The notes: generated by a model from the letters alone, not told the origin. A stretch of DNA of 64,000 nt from Erwinia sp. 198 (GCF_003937915.1 NZ_RHUM01000013.1:62001-126000), one strand, 5' to 3'; counted from the first letter of the stretch, positions 9,569 to 18,530 are shown. A program made the numbers and translations.

Positions 9569-10426
9569 ATGAAACAACGCGAAGAGATTTCGGCCAGCAC
9601 GCTCTACATCGTTCCCACACCGATTGGTAACCTGGGCGATATTACCCAGCGTGCGCTCTCGGTGCTTGCCAGCGTCGACCTGATCGCAGCGGAAGATACA
9701 CGTCATACCGGGCTGTTGCTACAACATTTCGCCATCAATGCGCGCCTGTTCGCATTACACGATCACAACGAGCAGCAGAAGGCAGAAACGCTGTTGGCAA
9801 AGCTGCGGGACGGGCAAAGCATAGCGCTGGTTTCCGATGCCGGCACGCCGTTAATTAACGATCCCGGCTATCATTTGGTTCGTCTCTGCCGTGAAGCGGG
9901 CGTAAACGTGGTGCCGTTGCCTGGCGCCTGCGCGGCGATTACAGCATTAAGCGCGGCGGGGTTGCCGTCCGATCGATTCTGTTACGAAGGGTTTCTGCCC
10001 GCCAAAAGCAAAGGCCGTTGCGACACGCTGCGCGCGCTGGAGCAGGAATCCCGCACGCTGATTTTTTATGAATCCACCCATCGCCTGCTGGAAAGCTTAC
10101 AGGATATGGTCAGCGTATGGGGAAGCGAGCGCTACGTAGTCCTGGCGCGGGAAATCACCAAAACCTGGGAATCGATTCACGGCGCGCCGGTGGGCGAGCT
10201 GCTGGCCTGGGTTAAAGAGGACGAAAATCGTCGCAAAGGCGAAATGGTGCTGATTGTGGAAGGCTATCAGGCCGTGGAAGACGCGCTGCCGCCGGAAGCG
10301 CTGCGTACGCTGTCGCTGTTGCAGCAGGAGCTGCCGTTGAAAAAAGCGGCCGCGCTGACCGCCGAAATTCACGGCGTAAAAAAGAATGCGCTCTATAAGT
10401 ATGCGCTGGAGCAGCAAGAGGGGTGA
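9569..10426 (+). CDS. rsmI: 16S rRNA 2'-O-ribose C1402 methyltransferase
   Basis: A 285-residue SAM methyltransferase of the tetrapyrrole-methylase fold. It methylates the ribose of C1402 in 16S rRNA and acts with RsmH at the decoding centre. Motifs seen: [12 protein letters not shown] near the N-terminus, [13 protein letters not shown] and [12 protein letters not shown]. The length matches E. coli RsmI (286). Its stop codon lies inside the rnpB promoter. Confidence 0.95.
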   Translation: MKQREEISASTLYIVPTPIGNLGDITQRALSVLASVDLIAAEDTRHTGLLLQHFAINARLFALHDHNEQQKAETLLAKLRDGQSIALVSDAGTPLINDPGYHLVRLCREAGVNVVPLPGACAAITALSAAGLPSDRFCYEGFLPAKSKGRCDTLRALEQESRTLIFYESTHRLLESLQDMVSVWGSERYVVLAREITKTWESIHGAPVGELLAWVKEDENRRKGEMVLIVEGYQAVEDALPPEALRTLSLLQQELPLKKAAALTAEIHGVKKNALYKYALEQQEG

Positions 10427-10451
10427 CAAACCGCGCGGAATGCCCTATTAT
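10423..10451 (+). promoter_or_regulatory. rnpB sigma70 promoter
   Basis: GTGACA (10423-10428) and TATTAT (10446-10451) are separated by 17 bp. The mature rnpB 5' end begins 8 nt downstream. The -35 hexamer contains the rsmI stop codon TGA. Confidence 0.75.
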
Positions 10452-10458
10452 CCGCGCC

Positions 10459-10835
<377 letters not shown>

Positions 10836-10844
10836 ATTTTCAGT

Positions 10845-10870
10845 AAAAAACCCGCTTCGGCGGGTTTTTT
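10845..10870 (+). terminator. rnpB terminator, first copy
   Basis: The stem AACCCGC-TTCG-GCGGGTT is flanked by A6 and T6, a textbook intrinsic terminator 10 nt after the mature rnpB 3' end. Confidence 0.92.
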
Positions 10871-10950
10871 GCTTTCTGCGGCGGGATAGCTGTCCACGAC
10901 GCTTTTTATGAAAGGAAAGCGGCTTACCGGTCAGCTTCAACATTTTCAGT

Positions 10951-10976
10951 AAGAAACCCGATTCGGCGGGTTTTTT
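10951..10976 (+). terminator. rnpB terminator, second copy
   Basis: The second repeat unit carries the same hairpin with a changed loop (AACCCG-ATT-CGGCGGGTT) and a T6 tail, so it is a back-up for read-through from rnpB. Confidence 0.8.
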
Positions 10977-11028
10977 GCTTTCTGCGGCGGGGATAGCTGT
11001 CCACGACGCTTTTTATGAAGGGAAAAGC

Positions 11029-11385
11029 CTAAAAGCGCGAATCTTTGCAGCGCGCCGCTATGGCGGAAACCGCCGCGCTGACGTCAGGATCCTTAGCGTA
11101 ATAGAAGGTCACGCTGGATTGTTGACGGCCTGCCACCGAAATTTCAATCCATGCCACGTTGTCGTAATTTCTGTCCGTCAGATTATATTTTTCAATGCCC
11201 TGAGTCAGGCTACCGTCCCGCTCCAGCCGAAGGCGCTGACTTTGCGCCGCAGCAAAAAGACAGTCGGCAACATTGTGTGGATATCCCTTCAGGTAGACCT
11301 GTTTCATGTCAGGATGCATCCCAACGCGCCCTAAATCGACACAGCCAACCAGTAAAAACACAAACGTCGCAGCCAGCTTTTTCAT
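11029..11385 (-). CDS. Small putative lipoprotein
   Basis: 118 residues with a short signal sequence ending in LLVGC (lipobox Cys15), so probably a lipoprotein. The remainder is soluble and includes VADCLFAAAQSQRLRLERDG and a late CKDSRF. I do not recognise the family. Its 3' end abuts the rnpB repeat array, with its stop 3 bp past the second unit, and it is convergent with rnpB. The frame has good composition and a ribosome site (GGAG) upstream of the ATG. Confidence 0.65.
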   Translation of the reverse strand: MKKLAATFVFLLVGCVDLGRVGMHPDMKQVYLKGYPHNVADCLFAAAQSQRLRLERDGSLTQGIEKYNLTDRNYDNVAWIEISVAGRQQSSVTFYYAKDPDVSAAVSAIAARCKDSRF

Positions 11386-11532
11386 TCCCTGCTCCTCGTG
11401 TTGTCGCTCGCCTCTGGCAGTATGCCAGAGAAAATCAACGTGCGATTAACGAACGAAATTTACCTGAGGATATAAAATAACTACGGCGTTTTGAAAATTT
11501 TAACCGTAAGCGTAACGCTCAGGAGATAAACG

Positions 11533-11760
11533 ATGAAAAGATCGATACTGGCTACCCATTTAGGGCTGTCTGAAGAAGAGCTGGACGAGATGGATCTGGA
11601 TCCGGAAGATTTAGACGAGGGAAAAGTAGAAGAAGAGAGCAACACCTTCTTTTTTAACGTGCCGGAAAACACGCCTCAGCATATTTTAGGCAAAAAAGGC
11701 TGGTCAATCGGCGAAAGAGTCGCCGTACCCATCAGCTTATTTGACGTATCAGGCAGCTAA
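11533..11760 (+). CDS. Small acidic hypothetical protein
   Basis: 75 residues, preceded by AGGAG at good spacing. The N-terminal half is very acidic (EEELDEMDLDPEDLDEG); the C-terminal half is ordinary (GWSIGERVAVPISLFDV). I recognise no family. It has no signal peptide and no partner gene. A short inverted repeat in GCCCCGCTGGCGGGG just after the stop could act as a terminator. Confidence 0.55.
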   Translation: MKRSILATHLGLSEEELDEMDLDPEDLDEGKVEEESNTFFFNVPENTPQHILGKKGWSIGERVAVPISLFDVSGS

Positions 11761-11807
11761 ACCCGTCATGCCCCGCTGGCGGGGTTTACAGAAGCAGGCA
11801 ACGGCGG

Positions 11808-12512
11808 CTACCCGGCTAAATCAATCACCAGCGCGCGCGTTGGCGTGGTTGCCGCTATCGTCACGTTCTGCTCTTTTTCGATAAATGCCCCGTCGCCGCA
11901 GGCAAGCGCCTGCCGATCCGCTGAAGATGCAGTCACGGTAAAGCCGCCGTGAATCGATTGCAGATAGGCGCGCGAACCGCGTAACGGTAGCGTAACATCT
12001 TCGCCCGGTTCCAGTCTCAGATGATAAATCCAGGCCTGTTGGCGAAGCTGCAGGCTCTGTTGTGCGCCGTCCGGTGAGGCCAGCAGCATGGTGCTCGCGT
12101 CAGTCGGGAGCGACAGGCATTGTATCGCCGCGTTTTCCCTGTCGGGACAGGCATCCAGCCAAAGCTGCATACGCGTCAACGGCTTCTCGCCACTGATATT
12201 ATGCTCGCTGTAGCTGATCCCCGGTTGGGCAGCCAGCAGCAATGCTTCGCCCGCGCGCGCCACGACATGGTTGCCGTCGCTGTCGCGGTACTCCGCTTCG
12301 CCCTGCAGGATCAGATTAACAACATCGACCTTTGGCCAGGTTCTGGGTTGAAAGGAAGCCCCTGGTGTCAGCACTTCCTGATTGAGCACGCGTAAAGAGG
12401 CGTAGCCCAGCAGTTGAGGATCAAAATAGTGGCCGAAGGAAAACGTGTATCGCGCCTGGAGCCAGCCGTAATCGGCTTGACCACACTGCTGTACGGTGCG
12501 ACTGGTAATCAT
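11808..12512 (-). CDS. yhaK: Pirin-like bicupin YhaK
   Basis: A 234-residue pirin-family bicupin, close to E. coli YhaK (233 residues): the N-terminus MITSRTVQQCGQADYGW and the stretch RYTFSFGHYFDPQLLGYASL are nearly the same. The open frame extends eight codons upstream, but MITS at 12512 has the ribosome site (AGGAGG) and matches the known start. YhaK is cytoplasmic and reported to be redox sensitive. It is divergent from yhaJ across about 128 bp, the classic layout for a LysR regulator and its neighbour. Confidence 0.92.
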   Translation of the reverse strand: MITSRTVQQCGQADYGWLQARYTFSFGHYFDPQLLGYASLRVLNQEVLTPGASFQPRTWPKVDVVNLILQGEAEYRDSDGNHVVARAGEALLLAAQPGISYSEHNISGEKPLTRMQLWLDACPDRENAAIQCLSLPTDASTMLLASPDGAQQSLQLRQQAWIYHLRLEPGEDVTLPLRGSRAYLQSIHGGFTVTASSADRQALACGDGAFIEKEQNVTIAATTPTRALVIDLAG

Positions 12513-12640
12513 ATTTTCCTCCTTATTAACCGGCAAACCGCGTCGGTCATTTATTATGCCGCTATAGTAAGGCGCTGGACGCCAGATTGTTAGCCAGTTA
12601 ATCTGCTTGCCATATTCAAAAATCCTGAAAGAGAACCGCT

Positions 12641-13555
12641 ATGGCAAAAGATCGCGCTCTGACGCTGGAGGCGCTGCGAGTAATGGATGCTATCGATCGA
12701 CGCGGCAGCTTTGCGGCGGCGGCAGATGAACTGGGCCGCGTCCCTTCTGCGCTCAGCTACACCATGCAAAAGCTGGAAGAGGAGCTGGACGTGGTGCTGT
12801 TTGACCGCTCCGGTCACCGGACTAAGTTTACCAACGTAGGCCGCATGCTGCTGGAGCGTGGCCGGATTTTGCTGGAAGCGGCCGACAAGCTGACCACCGA
12901 TGCGGAAGCGCTGGCGCGGGGTTGGGAAACACAGTTGACTATCGTTACCGAAGCGCTGGTTCCTTGCGAATACCTCTTTCCTTTGATTGATAAACTTGCC
13001 GAAAAAGCTAATACGCAAATTGCGCTGGTAACGGAAGTGCTGGCGGGCGCCTGGGAAAGGCTGGAGCAGGGACGTGCGGATATCGTTATCGCGCCGGATA
13101 TGCATTTTCGCGCCTCTTCAGAGATTAACACCCGCAAACTTTACAGCATTATGAGCGTGATCGTCGCCAGCCCGGATCATCCTATTCATCAGGAACCTGA
13201 ACCGTTATCGGAACCATCACGGGTGAAATATCGGGGAATTGCCGTAGCGGATACGGCGCGCGAGCGTCCGGTACTGACCGTACAGCTTCTGGATAAGCAG
13301 CAGCGGCTGACCGTGAGTTCAATCGAAGATAAGCGCCGTGCACTGCTGGCCGGGCTGGGCGTGGCGTCCATGCCGTACCCGATGGTAGAAAAAGATATTG
13401 CTGAAGGGCGTCTGCGTGTTGTCAGCCCTGAATACAGCAAAGAGGTCGATATCATTATGGCCTGGCGGCGCGACAGCATGGGCGAAGCCAAATCATGGTG
13501 CCTGCGGGAGATCCCTAAGCTGCTGGCGAAACGTCACGCGCCGCTCAGGGGATAA
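12641..13555 (+). CDS. yhaJ: LysR-family regulator YhaJ
   Basis: A 304-residue LysR-type activator with an N-terminal winged helix-turn-helix (ALRVMDAIDRRGSFAAAADE, about residues 10-60) and a periplasmic-binding-like effector domain to the end. E. coli YhaJ is known to activate yqjF and yqjG-region genes in response to breakdown products of dinitrotoluene-like aromatics. Both yqjG and yqjF lie within 2.2 kb here, so the regulatory unit looks conserved. It begins with ATG after AGAGAACC and is convergent with yqjG, 6 bp apart. Confidence 0.92.
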   Translation: MAKDRALTLEALRVMDAIDRRGSFAAAADELGRVPSALSYTMQKLEEELDVVLFDRSGHRTKFTNVGRMLLERGRILLEAADKLTTDAEALARGWETQLTIVTEALVPCEYLFPLIDKLAEKANTQIALVTEVLAGAWERLEQGRADIVIAPDMHFRASSEINTRKLYSIMSVIVASPDHPIHQEPEPLSEPSRVKYRGIAVADTARERPVLTVQLLDKQQRLTVSSIEDKRRALLAGLGVASMPYPMVEKDIAEGRLRVVSPEYSKEVDIIMAWRRDSMGEAKSWCLREIPKLLAKRHAPLRG

Positions 13556-13561
13556 CGCCGG

Positions 13562-14548
13562 CTAGCGAAAGCGTTCATCGCGCCCGTGCGGCTCGTCCCA
13601 GTCAAAAGCCGGGCCGGTCGAGATAACGCCGTAGGGATTGATCGTCTTGTGGCTACGGTAATAATGGTGGCGGATATGCGCCAGATCGACCGTTTCAGCG
13701 ATGCCCGGCAGTTGATAGATTTCTCGTAAAAAGCCGCTCAGGTTCAGATAGTCGCCAATACGATAACGATCGCATTTGAAATGCGTCACATAAACCGGAT
13801 CGAAGCGAACTAAGGTCGTCCAAAGGCGCAGGTCCGCCTCGGTCAGACGGTCGCCGGTCAGGTAGCGATGCTGCCCCAGTATTTGTTCAAGCCTGTCCAG
13901 AGACTGAAACAGGGCGGTGACCGCCTCGTCATAGGCCGCCTGAGAAGTGGCGAACCCCGCTTTATACACGCCGTTGTTAACGGTGTCGTAAACCCAGCCG
14001 TTTACCTCATCGATTTTGGCGCGTAAGTCTGCCGGATAGTAATCGCCGGCACGGGCGCCTGCCGCGTCGAATGCGCTGTTAAACATTCGCAAAATATCGG
14101 CTGATTCGTTACTGACAATAGTCTGCTGCTGCTTGTCCCAAAGTACCGGGACGGTAACCCGGCCGGTATAGTCCTTATCAGCATGCAGATAAAGTTGATA
14201 AAGGAATTCGTTCTGATAAAGGCTGTCGCCTGTCGCGCCCGCAAAATCTTCATCAAACGTCCAGCCGTTTTCCAGCATCAGTGGATGGACTACCGACACG
14301 GTAATAAGCTTTTCCAGCCCTTTCAGCTTACGCATCAACAACGTTCGATGCGCCCAGGGGCAGGCAAGCGAAACATAGAGGTGATAGCGATCCGCCTCGG
14401 CATGAAAACCCGCTTTGCCATCAGCGCCAGCAGAGCCGTCGGGCGTTACCCAACTGCGCCAGGCGGAATCAGAACGTTTAAAACGCCCGCCAGTGGATTT
14501 TGTGTCGTACCAGTTATCGTGCCAGACGCCATCAATAAGCTGTCCCAT
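13562..14548 (-). CDS. yqjG: Glutathionyl-hydroquinone reductase
   Basis: A 328-residue Xi-class glutathione transferase. Cys63 in the motif LACPWAHR is the catalytic residue that reduces glutathionyl-hydroquinones. The C-terminal alpha domain carries LTEADLRLWTTLVRFD. The length equals that of E. coli YqjG. It is cytoplasmic and thought to recycle quinones that have reacted with glutathione. Upstream at 14559-14601 lies an inverted repeat CCTGATAA...TTATCAGG that could be an operator. Confidence 0.94.
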   Translation of the reverse strand: MGQLIDGVWHDNWYDTKSTGGRFKRSDSAWRSWVTPDGSAGADGKAGFHAEADRYHLYVSLACPWAHRTLLMRKLKGLEKLITVSVVHPLMLENGWTFDEDFAGATGDSLYQNEFLYQLYLHADKDYTGRVTVPVLWDKQQQTIVSNESADILRMFNSAFDAAGARAGDYYPADLRAKIDEVNGWVYDTVNNGVYKAGFATSQAAYDEAVTALFQSLDRLEQILGQHRYLTGDRLTEADLRLWTTLVRFDPVYVTHFKCDRYRIGDYLNLSGFLREIYQLPGIAETVDLAHIRHHYYRSHKTINPYGVISTGPAFDWDEPHGRDERFR

Positions 14549-14789
14549 ATAAACTCCCTGATAATTAAACGATAATATAAGAATATAACCTGTTATCAGG
14601 AAAAAGCTCGTTACTTTCTCCTAAAAATATTTATGTCATAAAATATACCATATCAGGTTTTGTTAACTTTGCCGGCTAATATGCTCCGGCTTTATAATTA
14701 AAGGTGCCCATTGCGTTTTGATGTGTACCATTAACGTAACGCTCATTTTAAGTTACTTTTATTGTTTGTTAATATTGGTCTGCAGATAT

Positions 14790-14819
14790 TTGACTTTTTT
14801 TGCTGGCTGTCATTAGAAT
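14790..14819 (+). promoter_or_regulatory. Promoter for the microcin-like gene
   Basis: TTGACT (14790-14795) and TAGAAT (14814-14819) with an 18-bp spacer sit in an A/T-rich upstream region, 52 bp before the start at 14872. Confidence 0.55.
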
Positions 14820-14871
14820 AGTTCCTCGCCTGTTTTATGGCGTGGAGTTATTAATAAACAAGGAGAGGTTT

Positions 14872-15159
14872 ATGCGTGAATTAAACAGCCGGGAGGTTGA
14901 AGTTGTCTCAGGTGCTGGCTTTTTTGCCGATTTAGGTAAAAGCATCGGCGCAGCCATTGGCGGTATTGTCGATCAGGGCACGCTAGCCGGCGGTTTGAAA
15001 ACTGATGCGACCACGGCGGCGGGTACGCTAGGGTCCGGTATCGGCAGCCTTCTGGAGCTGGACGTCATCAGCGCTATTACGAATATCGGTTCCGGTATTG
15101 TCGGTATCGTTAATTTTGGCATTAGCGCTATCTCACAGCTCAAAAATAAAACGGCTTAA
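14872..15159 (+). CDS. Double-glycine-leader peptide, class II microcin-like
   Basis: 95 residues. The first 15, MRELNSREVEVVSGA, are an almost ideal class II microcin leader (compare MREITLNEMNNVSGA of microcin L and MRTLTLNELDSVSGG of microcin V) and predict cleavage after Gly-Ala by a peptidase-ABC exporter. The 80-residue remainder is rich in Gly, Ala, Ile and Ser with runs such as GAAIGGIVDQ and IGSGIVGIVNFGISAI, which look membrane-active. It has no cysteines. The start was chosen at 14872 for its ribosome site AAGGAGAGG. No exporter, maturation or immunity gene adjoins it. It could be a true bacteriocin using an exporter encoded elsewhere, or a related secreted peptide of other function. 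Confidence 0.72.
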   Translation: MRELNSREVEVVSGAGFFADLGKSIGAAIGGIVDQGTLAGGLKTDATTAAGTLGSGIGSLLELDVISAITNIGSGIVGIVNFGISAISQLKNKTA

Positions 15160-15284
15160 CTGGCGTATGGTTCGCTGAGTGACATCTTCAGGTGTTATTG
15201 TTATACCGTACAGAAAACTGTACGCTGTAGGCGTCTGATTGAGAGATTGATTAATTCTTTAATCAGCTATGCTGGCGTCTATTG

Positions 15285-15309
15285 AAAGCAGGGCATAATG
15301 CCCTGCTTT
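15285..15309. terminator. Bidirectional terminator
   Basis: A perfect 12-bp inverted repeat (AAAGCAGGGCAT, one base, complement) lies between the microcin-like gene and the convergent yqjF. A and T runs sit on both sides of the stem, so it can end both transcripts. Confidence 0.8.
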
Positions 15310-15318
15310 AATCATGCT

Positions 15319-15711
15319 TTATTTTTTTCTTTTAATTAAGCGATCGAGGCTGTATGCGCCAGGGCCGGTAATAAAGAGCAGCAGATAACCACCAGAGATA
15401 CTCATATTTTTCATAAAGTTAATAGAGTTACCGTCCACGCTGAAATTACTGTGAAACACAAATGCGGTAATCAACGTAAAAATGGCGGTGGAGATAGCGG
15501 TAAAGCGCGTCAGAAAGCCAAACAGGATAGCCAGACCGCCGCCGAACTCCAGCAAAATGGTCAGCGGCAGTAAAAAGCCCGGTACGCCCATTGCTTCCAT
15601 ATACTGTTGCGTGCCCGCATAGCCGGTAATTTTCCCCCAGCCCGCCACGATGAACAGGACAGGCATCAAAATACGTGCGACCAGAAAGCCGATATCTTCT
15701 AATTTTTTCAT
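15319..15711 (-). CDS. yqjF: DoxX-family membrane protein YqjF
   Basis: A 130-residue inner-membrane protein with four hydrophobic segments, of the DoxX/quinol-oxidase-subunit-like family. Motifs include LFIVAGWGKITGYAGT and LLEFGGGLAILFG, as in E. coli YqjF (129 residues). Its role is unknown, but in E. coli its promoter is the responsive element of the YhaJ aromatic-sensing system. It precedes yqjK by about 117 bp on the same strand in the DNA order, but a hairpin between them suggests separate transcripts. Confidence 0.88.
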   Translation of the reverse strand: MKKLEDIGFLVARILMPVLFIVAGWGKITGYAGTQQYMEAMGVPGFLLPLTILLEFGGGLAILFGFLTRFTAISTAIFTLITAFVFHSNFSVDGNSINFMKNMSISGGYLLLFITGPGAYSLDRLIKRKK

Positions 15712-15880
15712 GTTAATCCCCGATAAATTTTATCTGGCCCGAAAAGCTCCTGGCCGCATGAAGCCCGGTTGTGACGCTGAATGCGCGTTAATCACCGGTC
15801 GTTGCAGAAGATAATATTCGTCAGGAGAGAGGATTGTAAGCGAGTTAAACTGTTAAAGTTATTCAGAAAAATTGATTGCT

Positions 15881-15903
15881 CAGGTTCGGCGAGGCCGAAC
15901 CTG
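15881..15903 (-). terminator. Hairpin after yqjDEK operon
   Basis: Arms CAGGTTCGGC and GCCGAACCTG close a 3-nt loop, 18 bp beyond the yqjK stop. On the minus strand the stem is followed by AGCAATCAATTTTT, a late T-run, so it is a probable terminator of the yqj operon. Confidence 0.65.
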
Positions 15904-15920
15904 AAAAAGAAAAGAAAGAA

Positions 15921-16202
15921 TCAACGGCCCGGCAGAAAATTGCGCACCATACGTACCGTGCTCCAGATACCCAGTCCGCGCCTGGCCCAGCGGGTAATTC
16001 GGCGTGGATTACGTACCGACCAGATGGCCGCCAGGCCGCTGCCGACCGCAATATAACGCTTCAGGCTGAGCAGCGTTAGCCACCCGCGATCGTAACGGGC
16101 GGTACTTTCCAGCCAGAATTTCTTTTGGATGCTGAGATCGAGCCGCTGCTGTTGGATCTGACGCAGCAGTTCGGCCTTGCGCTCGTCACGCTCGCGGCTC
16201 AT
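15921..16202 (-). CDS. yqjK: YqjK-like protein
   Basis: 93 residues; E. coli YqjK has 99. The N-terminus is highly charged (SRERDERKAELLRQIQQQRL), and a hydrophobic stretch follows (YIAVGSGLAAIW). It overlaps yqjE by one base and is the last gene of the yqjDEK run. Function is not established; its partners are linked to membrane anchoring of ribosomes in stationary phase. Confidence 0.85.
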   Translation of the reverse strand: MSRERDERKAELLRQIQQQRLDLSIQKKFWLESTARYDRGWLTLLSLKRYIAVGSGLAAIWSVRNPRRITRWARRGLGIWSTVRMVRNFLPGR

Positions 16203-16594
16203 TAATCGTTCTCCAGTAGCTTACGATCGGATTTCAGTTCTTTACGGGTAGCGCCCAGAAGGGTGGAACGACGAGATTTGGCCAGCGTCCAGAGTCCGAA
16301 GAACAGGGCTAATGCAAAAAGCACCGCCGTGGTAATGCCGATCGCCATCAGGCGATACTGCGCATCCACCGCCCAGATAATGAGCACCATCAGGCTCATC
16401 AGGCCAAAAGCGGTAAAGAGCATGGTCAGCCCTACCATGATCAACAGCTGGATCAGGTTCGCCTTCTCTTCTTCCAGCTCCACGACGGCCAGCCTGACGC
16501 GGGTTTCTACAATCCCGACCAGAGTGGTGACGAGGCGCTGCCCGATATTGATGACCCCTTTGCCTGGGCCCTGGCTTTGCTGGGAATCTTTCAT
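16202..16594 (-). CDS. yqjE: YqjE-family inner-membrane protein
   Basis: 130 residues with two transmembrane segments (about 45-70 and 78-102: LLIMVGLTMLFTAFG and AIGITTAVLFALALFFG) and charged ends, matching E. coli YqjE. The start was set at MKDSQQ (16594), two bases after the yqjD stop, instead of the longer frame that runs back into yqjD. Confidence 0.9.
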   Translation of the reverse strand: MKDSQQSQGPGKGVINIGQRLVTTLVGIVETRVRLAVVELEEEKANLIQLLIMVGLTMLFTAFGLMSLMVLIIWAVDAQYRLMAIGITTAVLFALALFFGLWTLAKSRRSTLLGATRKELKSDRKLLEND

Positions 16595-16596
16595 TG

Positions 16597-16902
16597 TTAT
16601 CGACGCGTCAGCAGCACGCCCAGCACTACGCCGATAGCGGCGCCGATGCCCACGCTGGTCCATGGATTTTCGCGCACGTAAACATCCGCGTTATCGGCAA
16701 CTTCACGCGAAGTTTTGGCGAGACGATCGCCGGAGTCGCCTAAACGCGCGCGGGTATCTTTCAGCGCGCTCTGTGCTTTGCTACGCAGCTTGTCCAGCTC
16801 GTTTTTTGATTTGTCAGTGGTGTTGCTCAGCACTTCTTCCAGCGTATCCGCCAGGTTCTTTAATTCCGCACGCAGATGATCGGAAGTGATATCTTTTGAC
16901 AT
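16597..16902 (-). CDS. yqjD: YqjD, membrane-anchored ribosome-binding protein
   Basis: 101 residues of the DUF883/ElaB-YqjD family. It has a long amphipathic, charged N-terminal region and one C-terminal transmembrane helix (SVGIGAAIGVVLGVLLTRR). E. coli YqjD binds 30S subunits and tethers ribosomes at the inner membrane in stationary phase. It is the first gene of the yqjD-yqjE-yqjK run, with near-zero spacing to yqjE. Confidence 0.93.
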   Translation of the reverse strand: MSKDITSDHLRAELKNLADTLEEVLSNTTDKSKNELDKLRSKAQSALKDTRARLGDSGDRLAKTSREVADNADVYVRENPWTSVGIGAAIGVVLGVLLTRR

Positions 16903-16943
16903 AACAAACTCCTTTATAATCAGTAATAAGAACCCTGCCTGCC

Positions 16944-17318
16944 TCAGTAAGGGGCGGCCTGGACTTCCTTCAGTTCACGTTTTGCTTCTGCCAGCTTGCG
17001 TTCACGTTTAGCGATTTTCTCTTTATCATCGCCATCCGCTCTCTCCTGGTTCAGCTCTTTTTGCCGCTCTTCCACTTTCTGCTGCAGCTCATCGATCTTT
17101 TCCTGATGGCTGGCCTTCAGTTTGTCGTCCGTACAGCCCGCACGAGCCTCCGTCAACGCCCGCTCCAGACCAGTAACGCGGCGCTGGTTGTCGTGCTGAC
17201 GGGCTAAATCGATCTCGTGCTGAATGTCCTGCTCTTTTTGCAGGCACAGCGAGTCTGCCGCCTGGGCGAAAGTAGTCAGGGATAAAAGGCTGAGGCCAAG
17301 GATCGTGCGGTATTTCAT
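16944..17318 (-). CDS. yqjC: DUF1090 periplasmic protein YqjC
   Basis: 124 residues. A signal peptide with a cut near AQA is followed by an almost wholly helical, highly charged region with coiled-coil character (EKIDELQQKVEERQKELNQE). The start MKYRTILG matches E. coli YqjC and is preceded by AAGGTCA. It is co-oriented with the yqj operon and 41 bp before yqjD. It is reported to be acid induced in E. coli; function unknown. Confidence 0.9.
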   Translation of the reverse strand: MKYRTILGLSLLSLTTFAQAADSLCLQKEQDIQHEIDLARQHDNQRRVTGLERALTEARAGCTDDKLKASHQEKIDELQQKVEERQKELNQERADGDDKEKIAKRERKLAEAKRELKEVQAAPY

Positions 17319-17484
17319 AAAGTGACCTTCCATTGTTTGGGTATCGCTGATACAACCCCGTTAATCCTGTCATGCTTGCCGCTTACGCCGGCCAGTTAAG
17401 CATAGTCAGGAAATGCGGAAAGCTCAAAAAGAGAGAAGATTCTTAAGGATAGAGACCCGGCAGGGGCACTGCCGGGCACGTTTC

Positions 17485-17859
17485 TTAGCCGATGCTCTGC
17501 TTATGCGGGGTGATGCGGCCAATCCACCTGGAAGATTGTTCGAGCTGGGCGATATCGAAGCCTTCCGGCAGCAGGCGGCGCAGCACTTTCTCGGCGGCGG
17601 TACTTTGCTCCTGTGAATCAAATTTAATCACCAGCGTATTTTTATCCGGCGTGATGCTTTTAATATGGATGCCTTCCGCGTTGAGCCGCTGATAGACATA
17701 GAAGCCGTCCGGCACCGTAATACCCTGGCGAGAGGCCCGAATTTGCAACGCCGTTTCACCGCCAAACAGGGCAGGCAGAAGCGCAATCATTGTCAGCGCG
17801 ACCGATGCCAGCGCCACCAGGCCCAGTATTCGTTTGCGGGAAGCGTGATTTTTCATCAT
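17485..17859 (-). CDS. mzrA: EnvZ/OmpR modulator MzrA
   Basis: 124 residues with one N-terminal transmembrane helix ([21 protein letters not shown]) and a periplasmic domain. Conserved stretches [12 protein letters not shown] and [17 protein letters not shown] align with E. coli MzrA (127 residues). It binds the sensor kinase EnvZ and links it to the Cpx stress response. Its start overlaps the yqjA stop by 4 bp, the operon arrangement known from E. coli. Confidence 0.92.
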   Translation of the reverse strand: MMKNHASRKRILGLVALASVALTMIALLPALFGGETALQIRASRQGITVPDGFYVYQRLNAEGIHIKSITPDKNTLVIKFDSQEQSTAAEKVLRRLLPEGFDIAQLEQSSRWIGRITPHKQSIG

Positions 17860-18530
17860 GAGTTTCCTTTCTCATTCATAGTGCGTTTCTTTTTCCATAA
17901 AACATAAAGCGACCCAAACAGGCCGACAACCAATAAAATCAGCGGCAGCATCATCAGGCAAGCCATCAGCTGATCTTCATACCGCTGGAAAAGAGGCGTT
18001 CTGCCCAGCGCAAAGCCCAGCACCGTCAGGATCAGTACCCAAAGCAGTCCGCTCACCCAGTTGAAGAACTGAAAGCGCGCGTTGTTTAGGCCGGACAGCC
18101 CGGCAATGGTCGGCAGCAGCGTACGGACAAAGGCAATAAAGCGGCCGATCAACAGGGCCGAAAGCCCGTGACGGTGGAACAACGCGTGCGCCCGCTGATG
18201 ATACTGCGCGGGTAGATGGGCGAGCCAGCGCTGCACCGTGGCCGTATTGCCCAGCCAGCGCCCCTGAATATAGCCTACCCAGCAGCCCAGGCTGGCGGCG
18301 GTAGTCAATACCAGCAGCGTGAGCGGAAAATTCATCGTGCCTTTGGCAATCAGCACGCCGACCAGGATCAGCAGGCTGTCGCCCGGCAGGAAAGCGGCAG
18401 GAAGCAGGCCATTTTCCAGAAATAAGATCATAAACAGCACTAAATAGATTGCCCACACCAAAGAGGGATCGGCCAGCATGACATAATCCTGGTGCCAGAG
18501 GGCGTGAACAAGCGCTTTTAAAGTATCCAT
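17856..18530 (-). CDS. yqjA: DedA-family membrane protein YqjA
   Basis: 224 residues of the DedA (VTT) family with about six membrane segments. The stretches [20 protein letters not shown] and [17 protein letters not shown]-like ([21 protein letters not shown]) match E. coli YqjA. The family moves membrane potential-linked solutes or lipids, and YqjA and YghB are redundant for cell division and pH tolerance. It is the first gene of the yqjA-mzrA unit. Confidence 0.94.
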   Translation of the reverse strand: MDTLKALVHALWHQDYVMLADPSLVWAIYLVLFMILFLENGLLPAAFLPGDSLLILVGVLIAKGTMNFPLTLLVLTTAASLGCWVGYIQGRWLGNTATVQRWLAHLPAQYHQRAHALFHRHGLSALLIGRFIAFVRTLLPTIAGLSGLNNARFQFFNWVSGLLWVLILTVLGFALGRTPLFQRYEDQLMACLMMLPLILLVVGLFGSLYVLWKKKRTMNEKGNS

